Origin: Leifsonia williamsii
GTDB lineage: Bacteria > Actinomycetota > Actinomycetes > Actinomycetales > Microbacteriaceae
Length of the DNA stretch: 64,000 nucleotides
Reading direction: 5' to 3'
Assembly: GCF_030433685.1 (NCBI RefSeq)
Contig: NZ_JAROCF010000001.1
Coordinates: 3,410,001 to 3,474,000, forward strand
The translations under genes were made by a program, and so were the position numbers. The notes beneath the pieces were generated by a model, which saw nothing but the letters and a program-made list of their open reading frames with translations, had not been told where the DNA came from and did no database searches. Shown here piece after piece: positions 9,619-19,262 of the stretch; the stretch's first letter is position 1, and the number at the start of each line of letters is the position of its first letter.

Positions 9619-9927
9619 TCAGTCGCCGGGCAGGAGGGTCCTGCTGCGGCGGGCGGCCGTCCTCGTCTCGCGGAGGCGGAGCAGTCGCTTGACGAGCATC
9701 GGGTCGTGCTGCAGGGCGTCCGGCCGGTCGATCAGGGCCCCGAGGAGCTGATAGTACCGGGCGGCCGAGAGTCCGAACTCCTCGCGGATGGCCTGCTCCT
9801 TGGCTCCGGCATGCCGCCACCAGCGGCGCTCGAAGTCGAGGATGGCGGCCTCCCGGTCGGTCAGACCTGCAGCCTCGGCCACGCGCTCCCGCCTTCTGTT
9901 CGCCGTACCGGTGTCGTCTCGCGCCAC
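9619..9927 (-). CDS. DUF3263 domain protein
   Basis: The 102-aa protein matches the small actinobacterial DUF3263 family: LTDREAAILDFERRWWRHAG near residue 22, then IREEFGLSAARYYQLLGALI, a helix-turn-helix-like segment, and a basic tail. A DNA-binding role similar to a sigma region 4-like HTH has been suggested for the fold, but function is unknown. Start is GTG 9927. The gene sits immediately upstream of the LytR_C gene, a pairing common in this family. Nothing recognisable as a specific operator lies in the 145-base gap to the divergent msrB. Confidence 0.85.
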   Translation of the reverse strand: MARDDTGTANRRRERVAEAAGLTDREAAILDFERRWWRHAGAKEQAIREEFGLSAARYYQLLGALIDRPDALQHDPMLVKRLLRLRETRTAARRSRTLLPGD

Positions 9928-10072
9928 GCTCGCCGATCATCCTAGGGGCCGGGTCCTGTGTGTTGCCCGTTTGCACGCGGCAGGTCGGAACCCGGCGTCG
10001 GAACCTGGCGAAACAGGGAACAGCCCGCGCACCGGGCCCGTTTAGGGTGGTGACTGACCGAAAGGAACACGC

Positions 10073-10477
10073 ATGGACTACAAGGTCTCGAAGACCGACG
10101 AGCAGTGGCGCGAGGAGCTCGACGCCGACAAGTACGCCGTGCTGCGCGAGGCCGCCACGGAGCGCCCGTGGACGGGCGAGCTGCTCGACGAGAGCCGTGC
10201 CGGCCTCTACACCTGTGCGGCGTGCGGTGCCGAGCTGTTCAAGTCGGGCACCAAGTTCGACAGCGGCTGCGGCTGGCCCAGCTTCTACGAGTCGGTGCGC
10301 CCGGAGGCCGTCCAGCTGATCGAGGACACCAGCCTGGGCATGGTCCGCACCGAGGTGCGGTGCGCGAGCTGCGGCTCCCACCTGGGCCACGTCTTCCCCG
10401 ACGGCTTCGGCACCCCGACCGGCGACCGGTACTGCATGAACTCGATCGCGCTCGAGTTCACGCCCGAGGGCCAGTGA
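10073..10477 (+). CDS. msrB: Peptide-methionine (R)-S-oxide reductase MsrB
   Basis: The 134-aa enzyme reduces methionine-R-sulfoxide in proteins. Zinc ligands are two CxxC pairs: Cys48/Cys51 (TCAAC) and Cys97/Cys100 (RCASC). The catalytic cysteine is Cys121 in RYCMNSIAL, and the substrate-binding GCGWPSF (65-71) and HVFPDG (106-111) motifs are intact. Start ATG 10073 follows GAAAGGAACACGC. Its TGA overlaps the GTG start of the nitroreductase, so the two redox genes are translationally coupled. Confidence 0.97.
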   Translation: MDYKVSKTDEQWREELDADKYAVLREAATERPWTGELLDESRAGLYTCAACGAELFKSGTKFDSGCGWPSFYESVRPEAVQLIEDTSLGMVRTEVRCASCGSHLGHVFPDGFGTPTGDRYCMNSIALEFTPEGQ

Positions 10478-11052
10478 CCGATTCTCGCCCGGTGACCGAT
10501 CACTCCGCGCTGGCGGAGCGCGTCGCGGCGCGGCGGTCGTACTCGCGGGTGACGCCGGACGCTCCCACGCACGAGGAGCTGCTGCCGCTGATCGCGGCGG
10601 CCGGCCGCGTCGCCGACCACAGCGCGCTGCACCCCTGGCGGATCATCGAGCTGCGCGGCGATGCCCGCGTGCGCCTCGGCGAGGCGTTCGTCAAGGATGC
10701 GAAGGCGAGCGGCCATGACGCCGAGAAGCTCGCCGCGAAGCCGCTGCGCTCCTCTCTGCTGCTCGCCATCGTCGCCGTGCGCACGAAGAGCGAGAAGGTG
10801 CCCGGCTGGGAGCAGGACGCGGTCGCCTCGGGCGTCGCGCACCTCCTGAGCCTGCTGCTGCACGACGCCGGGTGGGGCGTGATCTGGCGCACCGGCCACC
10901 ACACCCGGTCGAAGGCGGTGCACCGGATGCACGGCCTGGCGAAGAACGAGCGCCTGCTCGGCTGGCTGTACGTGGGCGGCATCCCGGAGGAGAGCCGGGA
11001 GGGGCACCGCAAGACGATCGACCCGGAGCGCTTCCTCAGCGTGCTCGACTGA
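10474..11052 (+). CDS. Nitroreductase family protein
   Basis: The 192-aa protein resembles FMN-dependent nitroreductases: an N-terminal RVAARRSYSRVTPDAPT stretch (family pattern RRSxRxF), HSALHPWRIIEL near residue 48 contacting the flavin, and GWGVIWRTG near 128. The GTG at 10474 overlaps the msrB stop (GTGA) and has GAGG upstream; a second in-frame GTG at 10492 is possible. It ends FLSVLD just as a 15-bp tandem repeat begins, and the stop codon itself is inside the first repeat unit. The substrate is unknown. Confidence 0.85.
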   Translation: MTDSRPVTDHSALAERVAARRSYSRVTPDAPTHEELLPLIAAAGRVADHSALHPWRIIELRGDARVRLGEAFVKDAKASGHDAEKLAAKPLRSSLLLAIVAVRTKSEKVPGWEQDAVASGVAHLLSLLLHDAGWGVIWRTGHHTRSKAVHRMHGLAKNERLLGWLYVGGIPEESREGHRKTIDPERFLSVLD

Positions 11053-11145
11053 GTCGTGCTCGACTGAGTCGTGCTCGACTGAGTCGTGCTCGACTGAGTC
11101 GTGCTCGACTGAGTCGTGCTCGACTGAGTCGTGCTCGACTGAGGC
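11041..11145. repeat. Seven tandem copies of a 15-bp repeat spanning a stop codon
   Basis: The unit GTGCTCGACTGAGTC is repeated seven times without spacers; only the last copy differs (GAGGC end). The first copy encodes the last codons and stop of the nitroreductase (Val-Leu-Asp-stop). The period is a multiple of three, so each copy repeats the in-frame stop. Unit junctions form AGTCG-TGCT-CGACT stem-loops, giving a row of small hairpins between convergent genes that may act as a terminator. Confidence 0.95.
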
Positions 11146-11148
11146 CCG

Positions 11149-12129
11149 CTACAGCTCGCCGGCGGTCCTGCGGCGGCGGCCCCAGCGGATGCTGGCCACG
11201 CCGACGGCGACCACGGCGAGCAGCGTCCCGCCGATGGTCGAGAACGGGACGCCCGCCTGCGAGCTGGGCAGCAGGAGGTCGAGCAGGAGCGCCGTGATCA
11301 GCTGTCCGGCGACCGTGGCGAGGCCGAGCAGCAGGACGCCCGTGATGCGCACGAGCAGGGCGTTCGCCGCGATGAACACGCAGCCGATCGCGCCGCCCAG
11401 ATACAGCCAGAGCTCCGAGGGCAGCGGACGCGGCAGGCCGGCGAAGGCGAAGTGCACGAGCATCAGCACGACCAGAACGACGGTTCCGACGAGGAAGTTG
11501 ATGAAGGTCGCGGTCAACGCGCTCTCGGCCAGCACGCGGACCTGGCCGTTGACGGCCTGCTGCCAGCCCATCCCGAGGCCCGCCAGCAGCGGGAGCACCA
11601 TGGCCCAGACGGAGATGCTGCCGCCGAGCTGCGCGGAGACGGCCCAGAGCACCGCGACGAGCGCGATCCCCGCTCCGACCACGCGTGAGGGGGTGAGCGG
11701 GCGCCTGCCGCCCGGGCCGAGGCCGATGCGATCGAGCACCAGTCCGCTCACGGTCTGCCCGGCGACCACCGACACGGTGAACAGGGCGACGCCGAGCACC
11801 GCGGCGACGAGACCCTGCGACAGCACCAGAAAGGCGCCGGCGGCGCCTCCGCAGACGTACCACCAGCGCAACTCGCCGCCGCGCAGCGCGTCGCGCACGC
11901 GGCGCAGGCCGCGGCGGCCGGCGGGGGCGACGGCCAGCGCGATCAGCAGGATCACGAGGCCCGAGCCGAACGAGATGGCGGCGGCGGCGAAGCCGTCGCC
12001 GAGGCGCTTGCCCAGCTCGCCGTTGATGCGGGACTGCAGGGCGACGCCGGCGCCGCAGACGAGCGCGAGGAGCAGGGCGAGCCAGAGCGGGAAGGTGCGG
12101 GAGGGCGTGCGGGCGGTCACTCCTCCCAC
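11149..12129 (-). CDS. DMT-superfamily transporter, YdcZ (DUF606) type
   Basis: The 326-aa integral membrane protein is built from two similar halves of about five TM helices each, with the DUF606 pattern GAGVALQSRINGELGKRLG in the first half and GLGMGWQQAVNGQVRV in the second. A polar loop near residues 65-88 and another near 145 separate the helices. Such duplicated YdcZ proteins are drug/metabolite-type exporters of unknown substrate. The gene converges on the nitroreductase; the tandem repeat begins just past its stop. No regulator is adjacent. Confidence 0.85.
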   Translation of the reverse strand: MGGVTARTPSRTFPLWLALLLALVCGAGVALQSRINGELGKRLGDGFAAAAISFGSGLVILLIALAVAPAGRRGLRRVRDALRGGELRWWYVCGGAAGAFLVLSQGLVAAVLGVALFTVSVVAGQTVSGLVLDRIGLGPGGRRPLTPSRVVGAGIALVAVLWAVSAQLGGSISVWAMVLPLLAGLGMGWQQAVNGQVRVLAESALTATFINFLVGTVVLVVLMLVHFAFAGLPRPLPSELWLYLGGAIGCVFIAANALLVRITGVLLLGLATVAGQLITALLLDLLLPSSQAGVPFSTIGGTLLAVVAVGVASIRWGRRRRTAGEL

Positions 12130-12164
12130 CCTAAGCCCGCCTGCGCGGGGGCCGTGACGGCGGG

Positions 12165-12287
12165 TTACGGGGCGGGAGCGTCGCCGTCGGTGGGCTCGGG
12201 GTGCGGGAGCCAGTCGATGTTCTCCTCGGGCGCGACCTCCTTCTCCACGCTGAGGTCGCGGTCGTCGTCGTTCTTCTTGTCGCTCAT
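12165..12287 (-). CDS. Small acidic protein of 40 residues
   Basis: The ORF starts MSDKKNDDDRDLSVEKEVAP and ends in a Pro/Glu/Asp-rich tail; it is highly charged and probably disordered. ATG 12287 is preceded by GGTGAAGGC, a plausible ribosome-binding site, and its start lies 10 bases beyond the stop of the E2 gene, whose operon is on the same strand. Codon usage is GC-ending like its neighbours. No family is recognised; it could be a short conserved actinobacterial peptide or a chance ORF. Confidence 0.55.
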   Translation of the reverse strand: MSDKKNDDDRDLSVEKEVAPEENIDWLPHPEPTDGDAPAP

Positions 12288-12296
12288 GCCTTCACC

Positions 12297-13664
12297 CTAC
12301 GCCGCGGGTGCGGAGGGGGAACCGGCTCCGGCGGCGGAGGCGGGCGGCGCGTCGGCCAGCACGGCGAGCGGCGACTCGATCGCGTCGGCGACCTCGCGCA
12401 GGAACCCTGCCGCCACTCCCCCGTCGGTGACGCGGTGGTCGAAGACGAGCGAGAGCTGCACGATCCGGCGTGGCACGACGGCGCCGTCGACCACCCAGGG
12501 GCGCTCCAGCACGCGGCCGACGCCGAGGATGGCGACCTCGGGGTGGTTGATGATCGCCGCGCTGCCGTCGACGCCGAGGCTGCCGTAGTTGTTGATGGTG
12601 AAGGTGGAGCCGGCGAGGTCGGCTGGCGGGAGTTCGCCCGCGCGAGCGGCGTCGCCCAGCCGGACGATCTCGGCGTCGAGCTGCCGGACGGTCATCCGGT
12701 CCGCGCGGCGCACGACCGGGACGACCAGTCCACGCGGCGTGTCCACGGCGACGCCCAGGTTGACGCCGTCGAAGGTCTCCAGGCCGAGGCCGTCGGGCGT
12801 GACGCGTCCCGCCAGCTCCGGGCGCCGGGCGAGCGCGGCCAGGGCGAAGCGCGACACGAAGGAGAGGAACGACGGGGTCCGGTCGTCGAGGACGAGGTGC
12901 CGGCGCGCGGCCCAGAGCTCGGTCGCGTCGGCGTCCACCCAGACGGTCGCCTCCGGGATCTCGGCGCGGCTGCGCGTCATGGCCTCGGCGACCGTGCGCC
13001 GGAACCGGGAGAACGGGGTGGTCGCGGCGACGGCGAGCCCGGTGCGGGGGTCGGCGGCGGGCGACGACGCGGTGGTGGTGGAGGGAGAGGAGGGGGTCGT
13101 CGCGGAGCCGAACGCCGCCTCCACATCGTGTCGGGTGACGATGCCGTCCGGGCCGGTCGGGCGCAGGGTGGTCAGGTCGATGCCGTGGTCGCGGGCGAGG
13201 GCGCGCACCACCGGGGAGACGACAGGGACGATGCGGGGCGCAGCCGGGGCGGGTGCGGGTGCGGGTGCGACGACGCGACCACCGATCATCGTCGCGACCC
13301 GCGGGCGGCGTCGGCCGGTGTGGGAGGTCGTGCCGTAGCCGACGAGCACCTGCCCGGATGCGGAGGCGGGAGCGGGGGCTGCGGATTCGGGTTCTGCAGC
13401 CTCTTTCTCACGCTCCTGCGCCTCCACCTCGTCGACCTCGATCAGCGGCGCGCCGACCATGATCGTCTCGCCCTCCGCGCCGTGCAGGGTCGCGACGACG
13501 CCCGCGAACGGCGACGGCACCTCCACCACCGACTTGGCGGTCTCGACCTCGGCGATCGGCTGGTCGACGGCGACCTGCTGGCCGGGCTCGACCAGCCAGC
13601 GCACCAGCTCGGCGTCGGTGAGGCCCTCGCCGAGGTCGGGGAGGGTGAAGACGCGGAGGCTCAT
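12297..13664 (-). CDS. bkdC: 2-oxoacid dehydrogenase E2 (dihydrolipoamide acyltransferase)
   Basis: The 455-aa E2 core has one N-terminal lipoyl domain (residues 1-75) with the lipoylated lysine in ETAKSVVEVPS, a Pro/Ala linker, a peripheral-subunit-binding domain near 145-180 and the C-terminal catalytic domain with FDHRVTDGG near 430. It transfers the branched-chain acyl group to CoA. ATG 13664 is chosen because GGGAGGAC precedes it and it overlaps the E1b stop (ATGA); the longer GTG start at 13676 has no such site. No E3 (lipoamide dehydrogenase) gene is in the window. Assignment to branched-chain rather than pyruvate substrates is an inference from architecture and the Lrp-type neighbour. 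Confidence 0.9.
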   Translation of the reverse strand: MSLRVFTLPDLGEGLTDAELVRWLVEPGQQVAVDQPIAEVETAKSVVEVPSPFAGVVATLHGAEGETIMVGAPLIEVDEVEAQEREKEAAEPESAAPAPASASGQVLVGYGTTSHTGRRRPRVATMIGGRVVAPAPAPAPAAPRIVPVVSPVVRALARDHGIDLTTLRPTGPDGIVTRHDVEAAFGSATTPSSPSTTTASSPAADPRTGLAVAATTPFSRFRRTVAEAMTRSRAEIPEATVWVDADATELWAARRHLVLDDRTPSFLSFVSRFALAALARRPELAGRVTPDGLGLETFDGVNLGVAVDTPRGLVVPVVRRADRMTVRQLDAEIVRLGDAARAGELPPADLAGSTFTINNYGSLGVDGSAAIINHPEVAILGVGRVLERPWVVDGAVVPRRIVQLSLVFDHRVTDGGVAAGFLREVADAIESPLAVLADAPPASAAGAGSPSAPAA

Positions 13665-14701
13665 GCGTCCTCCCACTGCAGCGTCTCGACGGCGTCGAGC
13701 ACGCGGTCGACGCTCGGCAGATAGTAGGACTCGAGCTTCGGCGGGGCGAACGGGGTGTCGAAGCCGGTCACCCGGCGCACCGGGGCGAGGAGGTGGTGGA
13801 AGCAGCGCTCCGACACCCGCGCCGCGATCTCGCCGGCCACGCTCGCGAAGCCGGGCGCCTCCGCGATCACGACGGCGCGACCGGTCGCGCGCACGGCCTC
13901 GCAGACGGTGTCGTCGTCGAAGGGGACGAGGCTGCGTACGTCGACGACGGCGAGGCTCCGCCCCTCCTCCTCCGCGGCTTCGGCGGCGGCGAGCGCGACC
14001 GGGACCGACGGCCCGTAGGCGATGAGCGTCGCGTCGGTGCCCTGGCGGGCGACGCGGGCGCGGCCGAGCTCGGGCAGGGGCGCCGCGGTGTCGACCTCGC
14101 CGCTCGACCAGTACAGCTTCTTGGGCTCGAGGAACACGACGGGGTCGGGGAGGGCGATCGCAGCGCGCAGCATGCCGTACGCGTCCTGCGGGGTGGCGGG
14201 GCTGACCACCGTCAGACCCGGGGTGTGCGCGTAGTACACCTCGGACGAGTCGGAGTGGTGCTCCACTCCCCCGATGCCGCCCGCGTAGGGGATGCGGATG
14301 ACCATCGGGAGGCGGACGCGGCCGCGGGTGCGGTTGCCCATCTTGGCGACATGGTCGACGATCTGCTCGAAGGCCGGGTAGGCGAAGGCGTCGAACTGCA
14401 GCTCGACGACCGGCCGCATCCCGTTCATCGCCATGCCGACGGCGGTGCCGACGATGCCGGACTCGGCCAGCGGGGTGTCGAAGCAGCGGTTCTCGCCGAA
14501 GCGCGCGGTGAGGCCGTCGGTGATGCGGAAGACGCCGCCGAGCGGCCCGACGTCCTCGCCGAAGACGAGCACCGACGGGTCGGCGGCCATCGCGTCGGCG
14601 AGGGCGCGGTTGAGCGCCTGGGCCATGGTCATGGTGGCGGTGGAGGCTGCCGCGGGTGCTGCGGCGCCGGCGCGCGGTCCGGGGTCGGCGGTCAGGGTCA
14701 T
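13661..14701 (-). CDS. bkdB: 2-oxoacid dehydrogenase E1 beta subunit
   Basis: The 346-aa protein has the transketolase pyrimidine-binding domain (ADPSVLVFGEDVGPLGGVFR near residue 45, FDTPLAESGIVGTAVGMA near 75) and a C-terminal transketolase-C domain (VVDVRSLVPFDDDTV near 235). E1b combines with E1a to bind ThDP and decarboxylate 2-oxoacids. ATG 14701 overlaps the E1a stop (ATGA) and its own TGA overlaps the E2 start, so all three subunits are translationally coupled. The N-terminal 30 residues are Ala/Pro-rich and outside the conserved fold. Confidence 0.92.
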   Translation of the reverse strand: MTLTADPGPRAGAAAPAAASTATMTMAQALNRALADAMAADPSVLVFGEDVGPLGGVFRITDGLTARFGENRCFDTPLAESGIVGTAVGMAMNGMRPVVELQFDAFAYPAFEQIVDHVAKMGNRTRGRVRLPMVIRIPYAGGIGGVEHHSDSSEVYYAHTPGLTVVSPATPQDAYGMLRAAIALPDPVVFLEPKKLYWSSGEVDTAAPLPELGRARVARQGTDATLIAYGPSVPVALAAAEAAEEEGRSLAVVDVRSLVPFDDDTVCEAVRATGRAVVIAEAPGFASVAGEIAARVSERCFHHLLAPVRRVTGFDTPFAPPKLESYYLPSVDRVLDAVETLQWEDA

Positions 14702-15786
14702 CGCACGGCCTCCTCGGCCTCGAGCTCGGCGGCCAGCAGCCGGGACTGCTCGCGCAGCTGCGGCGTGGGGGTGGCGTAGACGTGGGCGAACAGGTCCTGC
14801 GGGTGGGGCTCGGCGTCGGCGGTGAGCTGGGCGCGGACGCGGGCGGCGACGCTCTCGGCGTGCGCGTGGGCCTCGGCGTCGTCGCCGTCGCTCAGCGCGC
14901 CCTGCGCGGCCAGCCAGGTGCGGAGTCTCAGCAGCGGGTCGCGCGCGAGCCACGGCTCGACCTCCTCCTGGCTGCGGTACCGGGTGGCGTCATCGGCGTT
15001 GGTGTGCGGCTTCACCCGGTAGGTCACGGCCTCGACCAGCGTCGGGCCGCCGCCGTCGCGCGCCTCCTGCACCGCCTCGCCCAGCAGCGCGAGCAGTGCG
15101 GCGAGGTCGTTGCCGTCGACCAGGCGGCCGCGCATCCCGTAGCCGACGCCCTTGTGCGCCAGGCTCGGTGCGGCGGTCTGCCGGCTCAGCGGCACGGAGA
15201 TCGCATACCCGTTGTTCTGCACGAGGAACACGACGGGGAGGTGGAAGACGGCGGCGAAGTTGAGCGCCTCGTGGAAGTCGCCCTCGCTGGTCGCGCCGTC
15301 GCCGCACATCGCGAGGACGACCGTGTCCTCGCCGCGCAGCCGCGCCGCGTGGGCCACGCCGACCGCGTGCAGCAGCTGGGTGGCGAGCGGGGTCGACTGG
15401 GGTGCGATCCGGTGCTCCTTCGGGTCGTAGCCCGAGTGCCAGTCGCCGCGCAGCAGCAGGAACGCCTCGAACGGGTCGACGCCGCGCGAGATGACGGCGA
15501 CGCTGTCGCGGTAGGTCGGGAACAGCCAGTCCTCGTCGCCGAGCACCATGGCCGCGGCGACCTCGGCGGCCTCCTGGCCCTGCGACGACGGGTAGACGGC
15601 GAGCCTCCCCTGCCGCACCAGCGCGTCGGCCTGCTCGTTGAGGCGGCGGCCCAGCACGAGCCTCCGGTAGCCGTCGAGCAGCACGGGGGTGGACGGGAAC
15701 GGGAGGCGCGCGTGCGGGTGGCCCGTGCCCTCCTGATCGATGAGCCGGAGCGGGGTGTCGCCCGGCAGCAGATCGTCGGCGTGCAT
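14698..15786 (-). CDS. bkdA: 2-oxoacid dehydrogenase E1 alpha subunit
   Basis: The 362-aa E1a subunit carries the ThDP motif GDGATSEGDFHEALNFAA near residue 165, ending in the Asn of VQNNGYAIS. The phosphorylation-loop equivalents YRVKPHTNADDATRYR near 278 are also typical. It decarboxylates branched-chain 2-oxoacids with E1b. ATG 15786 is preceded by GAAGGAGAACAG. It is the first gene of the E1a-E1b-E2 operon and is divergently arranged with an Lrp/AsnC-type gene at 15914, which probably regulates it in response to a branched-chain amino acid. Confidence 0.92.
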   Translation of the reverse strand: MHADDLLPGDTPLRLIDQEGTGHPHARLPFPSTPVLLDGYRRLVLGRRLNEQADALVRQGRLAVYPSSQGQEAAEVAAAMVLGDEDWLFPTYRDSVAVISRGVDPFEAFLLLRGDWHSGYDPKEHRIAPQSTPLATQLLHAVGVAHAARLRGEDTVVLAMCGDGATSEGDFHEALNFAAVFHLPVVFLVQNNGYAISVPLSRQTAAPSLAHKGVGYGMRGRLVDGNDLAALLALLGEAVQEARDGGGPTLVEAVTYRVKPHTNADDATRYRSQEEVEPWLARDPLLRLRTWLAAQGALSDGDDAEAHAHAESVAARVRAQLTADAEPHPQDLFAHVYATPTPQLREQSRLLAAELEAEEAVR

Positions 15787-15809
15787 CTGTTCTCCTTCGA
15801 AAGACGTCG

Positions 15810-15820
15810 CTGATCATCAG
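15810..15820. promoter_or_regulatory. Short palindrome in the bkd/Lrp intergenic region
   Basis: CTGATCATCAG is a perfect 5+1+5 inverted repeat located 24 bases upstream of the bkdA start and 94 bases upstream of the Lrp-type gene. It is a candidate site for the Lrp-type regulator, which typically binds degenerate palindromes of this size. Confidence 0.4.
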
Positions 15821-15913
15821 GATGACTTCGCTGGACCGTGTTCGCCACGGGTCCACGTGTTTCGAGACGAATGGGTGCGCTCTGGCGGTTCGCATGTCAG
15901 ACTGTCTGCCGTC

Positions 15914-16342
15914 ATGGACGACATCGACGCCCGCATCCTGGACGCCCTGCGCGCCGACGGCCGCGCCTCCATCACGGCGGTGGCCGAGCAGGCGCACGTC
16001 TCGCGCGCCAACGCCTACGCCCGGGTGTCGCGGCTGGTGGCGGAGGGCGTGATCACCGGCTTCACGGCGAAGGTCGACCCGCGCCTGTCGGGCCGGGGGT
16101 CGTCGGCGTACGTCACCATGCGCGTGGAGCAGGCGGCCTGGCACGACCTGCGCGACCGGCTGCGCGCCATCCCCGAGGTCGAGCACTTCGCGCTGGTCGG
16201 CGGCGACTTCGACGTGATCCTGCTGGTGCGGGCGCGCGACAACGAGGACCTGCGGCGCGTGGTGCTGGAGGAGCTGACGGCGATCCCGAGCGTGCGCGAC
16301 ACGAAGACGTCGCTCGTCTTCGAGGACCACGACGCCCGCTGA
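15914..16342 (+). CDS. Lrp/AsnC-family transcriptional regulator
   Basis: The 142-aa protein has an N-terminal winged HTH (DDIDARILDALRADGRASIT, then VSRANAYARVSRLVAEGVI) and a C-terminal RAM/AsnC ligand domain (VEHFALVGGDFDVILLVRA near residue 95). It is divergent from the branched-chain 2-oxoacid dehydrogenase operon, an arrangement like BkdR, so control of bkdABC is likely. The ORF is open further upstream but ATG 15914 begins exactly at the HTH domain. No strong ribosome-binding site precedes it. Confidence 0.9.
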   Translation: MDDIDARILDALRADGRASITAVAEQAHVSRANAYARVSRLVAEGVITGFTAKVDPRLSGRGSSAYVTMRVEQAAWHDLRDRLRAIPEVEHFALVGGDFDVILLVRARDNEDLRRVVLEELTAIPSVRDTKTSLVFEDHDAR

Positions 16343-16398
16343 GCCGTGCGTGGCGGCGCTGCGGTTGTGCCGGGGCGGGTGGGATGCGATGATCAGTC

Positions 16399-16420
16399 GA
16401 ACTGAACGATCGTTCGGTAA
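16399..16420. promoter_or_regulatory. TetR-type operator before the paaJ operon
   Basis: This 22-base imperfect palindrome centred on GATC (16408-16411) has the right half GTTCGGTAA. It shares the layout and many bases with the site at 21999-22020 in front of paaA. The likely binder is the TetR regulator encoded at 21368-21958. Confidence 0.65.
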
Positions 16421-16456
16421 TTCAGTCGATCAGCGGTGATCGAGGGGAGAGCACGG

Positions 16457-17640
<1,184 letters not shown>

Positions 17641-17644
<4 letters not shown>

Positions 17645-18390
17645 CGGACGGCACGCCCGCCACTCTCCGCGTCGAGGAGTCCGCCGACCGTGTCGTCGTC
17701 ACCCTCGACCGGCCCGAACGCCGCAACGCCATCGACCAGCGGATGGTGGACGAGCTGCACGAGGTGTGCGCCGCGCTGGAGCGCGACCCGCGCCTCCTCA
17801 TCCTCACCGGCGCAGGAGGCGTCTTCGCCTCGGGCGCCGACATCGCCGAGCTGCGCGAGCGCACGGCCGCCGACGCGCGCCGCGGCATCAACGCGACGGT
17901 CTTCACCCGCATCGCCGAGCTGCCGCTGCCGGTGATCGCCGCGATCGACGGCCCGGCGCTCGGCGGGGGCGCGGAGCTCGCGTACGCGGCCGACTTCCGG
18001 ATCGGGACCCCGCGGCTGCGCATCGGCAACCCCGAGACCGGGCTCGGGATCATCGCGGCGGCCGGCGCGCTGTGGCGCCTCCCCCGGCTGATCGGCGAGC
18101 CGCTCGCCAAGGAGCTGACGCTGGCCGGGCGCATCCTCACGGGCGAGGAGGCGCTGGCCGTGCACCTGGTGACCGCGCTGTACGAGCCGGAGGAGCTGCT
18201 CGCCGGGGCGCATGCCCTCGCGGACCGCATCGCGACGAACGACCCGCTCGCCACCCAGCTGACCAAGTCCGTGCTGCACGCCGCGCCGCACGAGCATCCC
18301 CACGCCGAGCAGGAGGCGCAGGCCGTGCTGTTCGAGTCGCCGGAGAAGAAGCGGCGCATGACGGAGTTCCTCGAGCGGAGGCGGCGGTGA
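17641..18390 (+). CDS. paaF: Enoyl-CoA hydratase/isomerase
   Basis: The 249-aa crotonase-fold protein has the CoA-binding RPERRNAID segment near residue 24, the first oxyanion-hole stretch GVFASGADIAEL near 60, the second GPALGGGAELAYAADFRIG near 103, and GNPETGLGIIAAAG near 127, where Glu is positioned as a catalytic residue. It likely hydrates 2,3-dehydroadipyl-CoA. Start ATG overlaps the thiolase stop (ATGA), and its TGA overlaps the next GTG. The PaaF label rests on operon position rather than diagnostic residues. Confidence 0.85.
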
Positions 18391-19262
18391 CGGACATCCC
18401 TGACGGCCGCGGCCTCCCCTCCCTCGTCGGTGTGATCGGCGGCGGCCGGATGGGCGCGGGGATCGCGCACGCGTTCACGATGGCCGGCGCCTCCGTCGTC
18501 GTGATCGAACGCGACCGCGCGGCGGCGTCGGCGGCCCGCGACCGGGTGGTGGCCGCCATCGAGCGGAGCGTCGAGCGCGGCGCCGAGCCTCCCGAAGCCG
18601 ACCGGCTCGCTGTGACGCTCGACTGGGACGCGCTCGGCGGCGCCGGGCTCGCCATCGAGGCGGTGCCCGAGGTCGCCGCGCTGAAGGCGGAGGCGCTGGG
18701 CCGTGCCGAACGACTGCTCGACCCGTCCGGGGTGCTCGCGAGCAACACCTCCTCGCTCTCCATCGACGGGCTCGCCACTGGGCTGGAGCGGCCGGGCGCG
18801 TTCCTCGGGCTGCACTTCTTCAACCCGGTCCCTGCCTCGGCGCTCGTGGAAGTGGTGACGGGGTCGGCGACGGCGCCCACGGCCGTGGCCGACGCGACCG
18901 GCTGGGTGGAGGCGCTCGGCAAGACGGCTGTGATCGTGCGCGACTCCCCCGGCTTCGCCTCCTCGCGCCTGGGCGTGCTGCTCGGCCTGGAAGCGATCCG
19001 GATGGTGGAGGAGGGCGTCGCCACCCCCGAGGACATCGACCGCGCCATGACGCTCGGCTACCGGCACCCGGTCGGCCCGCTGCGGCTGACCGACATCGTG
19101 GGCCTGGACGTGCGGCTCGACATCGCGGAGCACCTGTTCCGCGAGCTGGGCCCGCGCTTCGAACCTCCCGGGCTGCTGCGGCGCATGGTCGCAGACGGCC
19201 GGCTCGGGCGCAAGACCGGACGCGGGTTCTACCCGTGGCCCGACGAAGGAGGAGACCGATGA
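18387..19262 (+). CDS. paaH: 3-hydroxyacyl-CoA dehydrogenase
   Basis: The 291-aa protein has the NAD-binding VIGGGRMGAGIAHAF at residues 16-30, the conserved SNTSSLSI near 122, GLHFFNPVP near 143 with the catalytic His, and the C-terminal dimerisation domain with YRHPVGPLRLTDIVGLD near 230. It oxidises 3-hydroxyadipyl-CoA to 3-oxoadipyl-CoA. The GTG start at 18387 overlaps the hydratase TGA (GTGA). It overlaps the paaZ start at its own end, maintaining translational coupling. Confidence 0.9.
   Translation: MTDIPDGRGLPSLVGVIGGGRMGAGIAHAFTMAGASVVVIERDRAAASAARDRVVAAIERSVERGAEPPEADRLAVTLDWDALGGAGLAIEAVPEVAALKAEALGRAERLLDPSGVLASNTSSLSIDGLATGLERPGAFLGLHFFNPVPASALVEVVTGSATAPTAVADATGWVEALGKTAVIVRDSPGFASSRLGVLLGLEAIRMVEEGVATPEDIDRAMTLGYRHPVGPLRLTDIVGLDVRLDIAEHLFRELGPRFEPPGLLRRMVADGRLGRKTGRGFYPWPDEGGDR

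Noticed and set aside
11041..11145. CRISPR array
   Set aside because: Units are contiguous with no spacers, too short, and no cas genes are in the window.
11036..11863. Protein with repeated LSRAR units
   Set aside because: The repeats are only the minus-strand translation of the 15-bp tandem repeat, joined to an out-of-frame part of the YdcZ gene.
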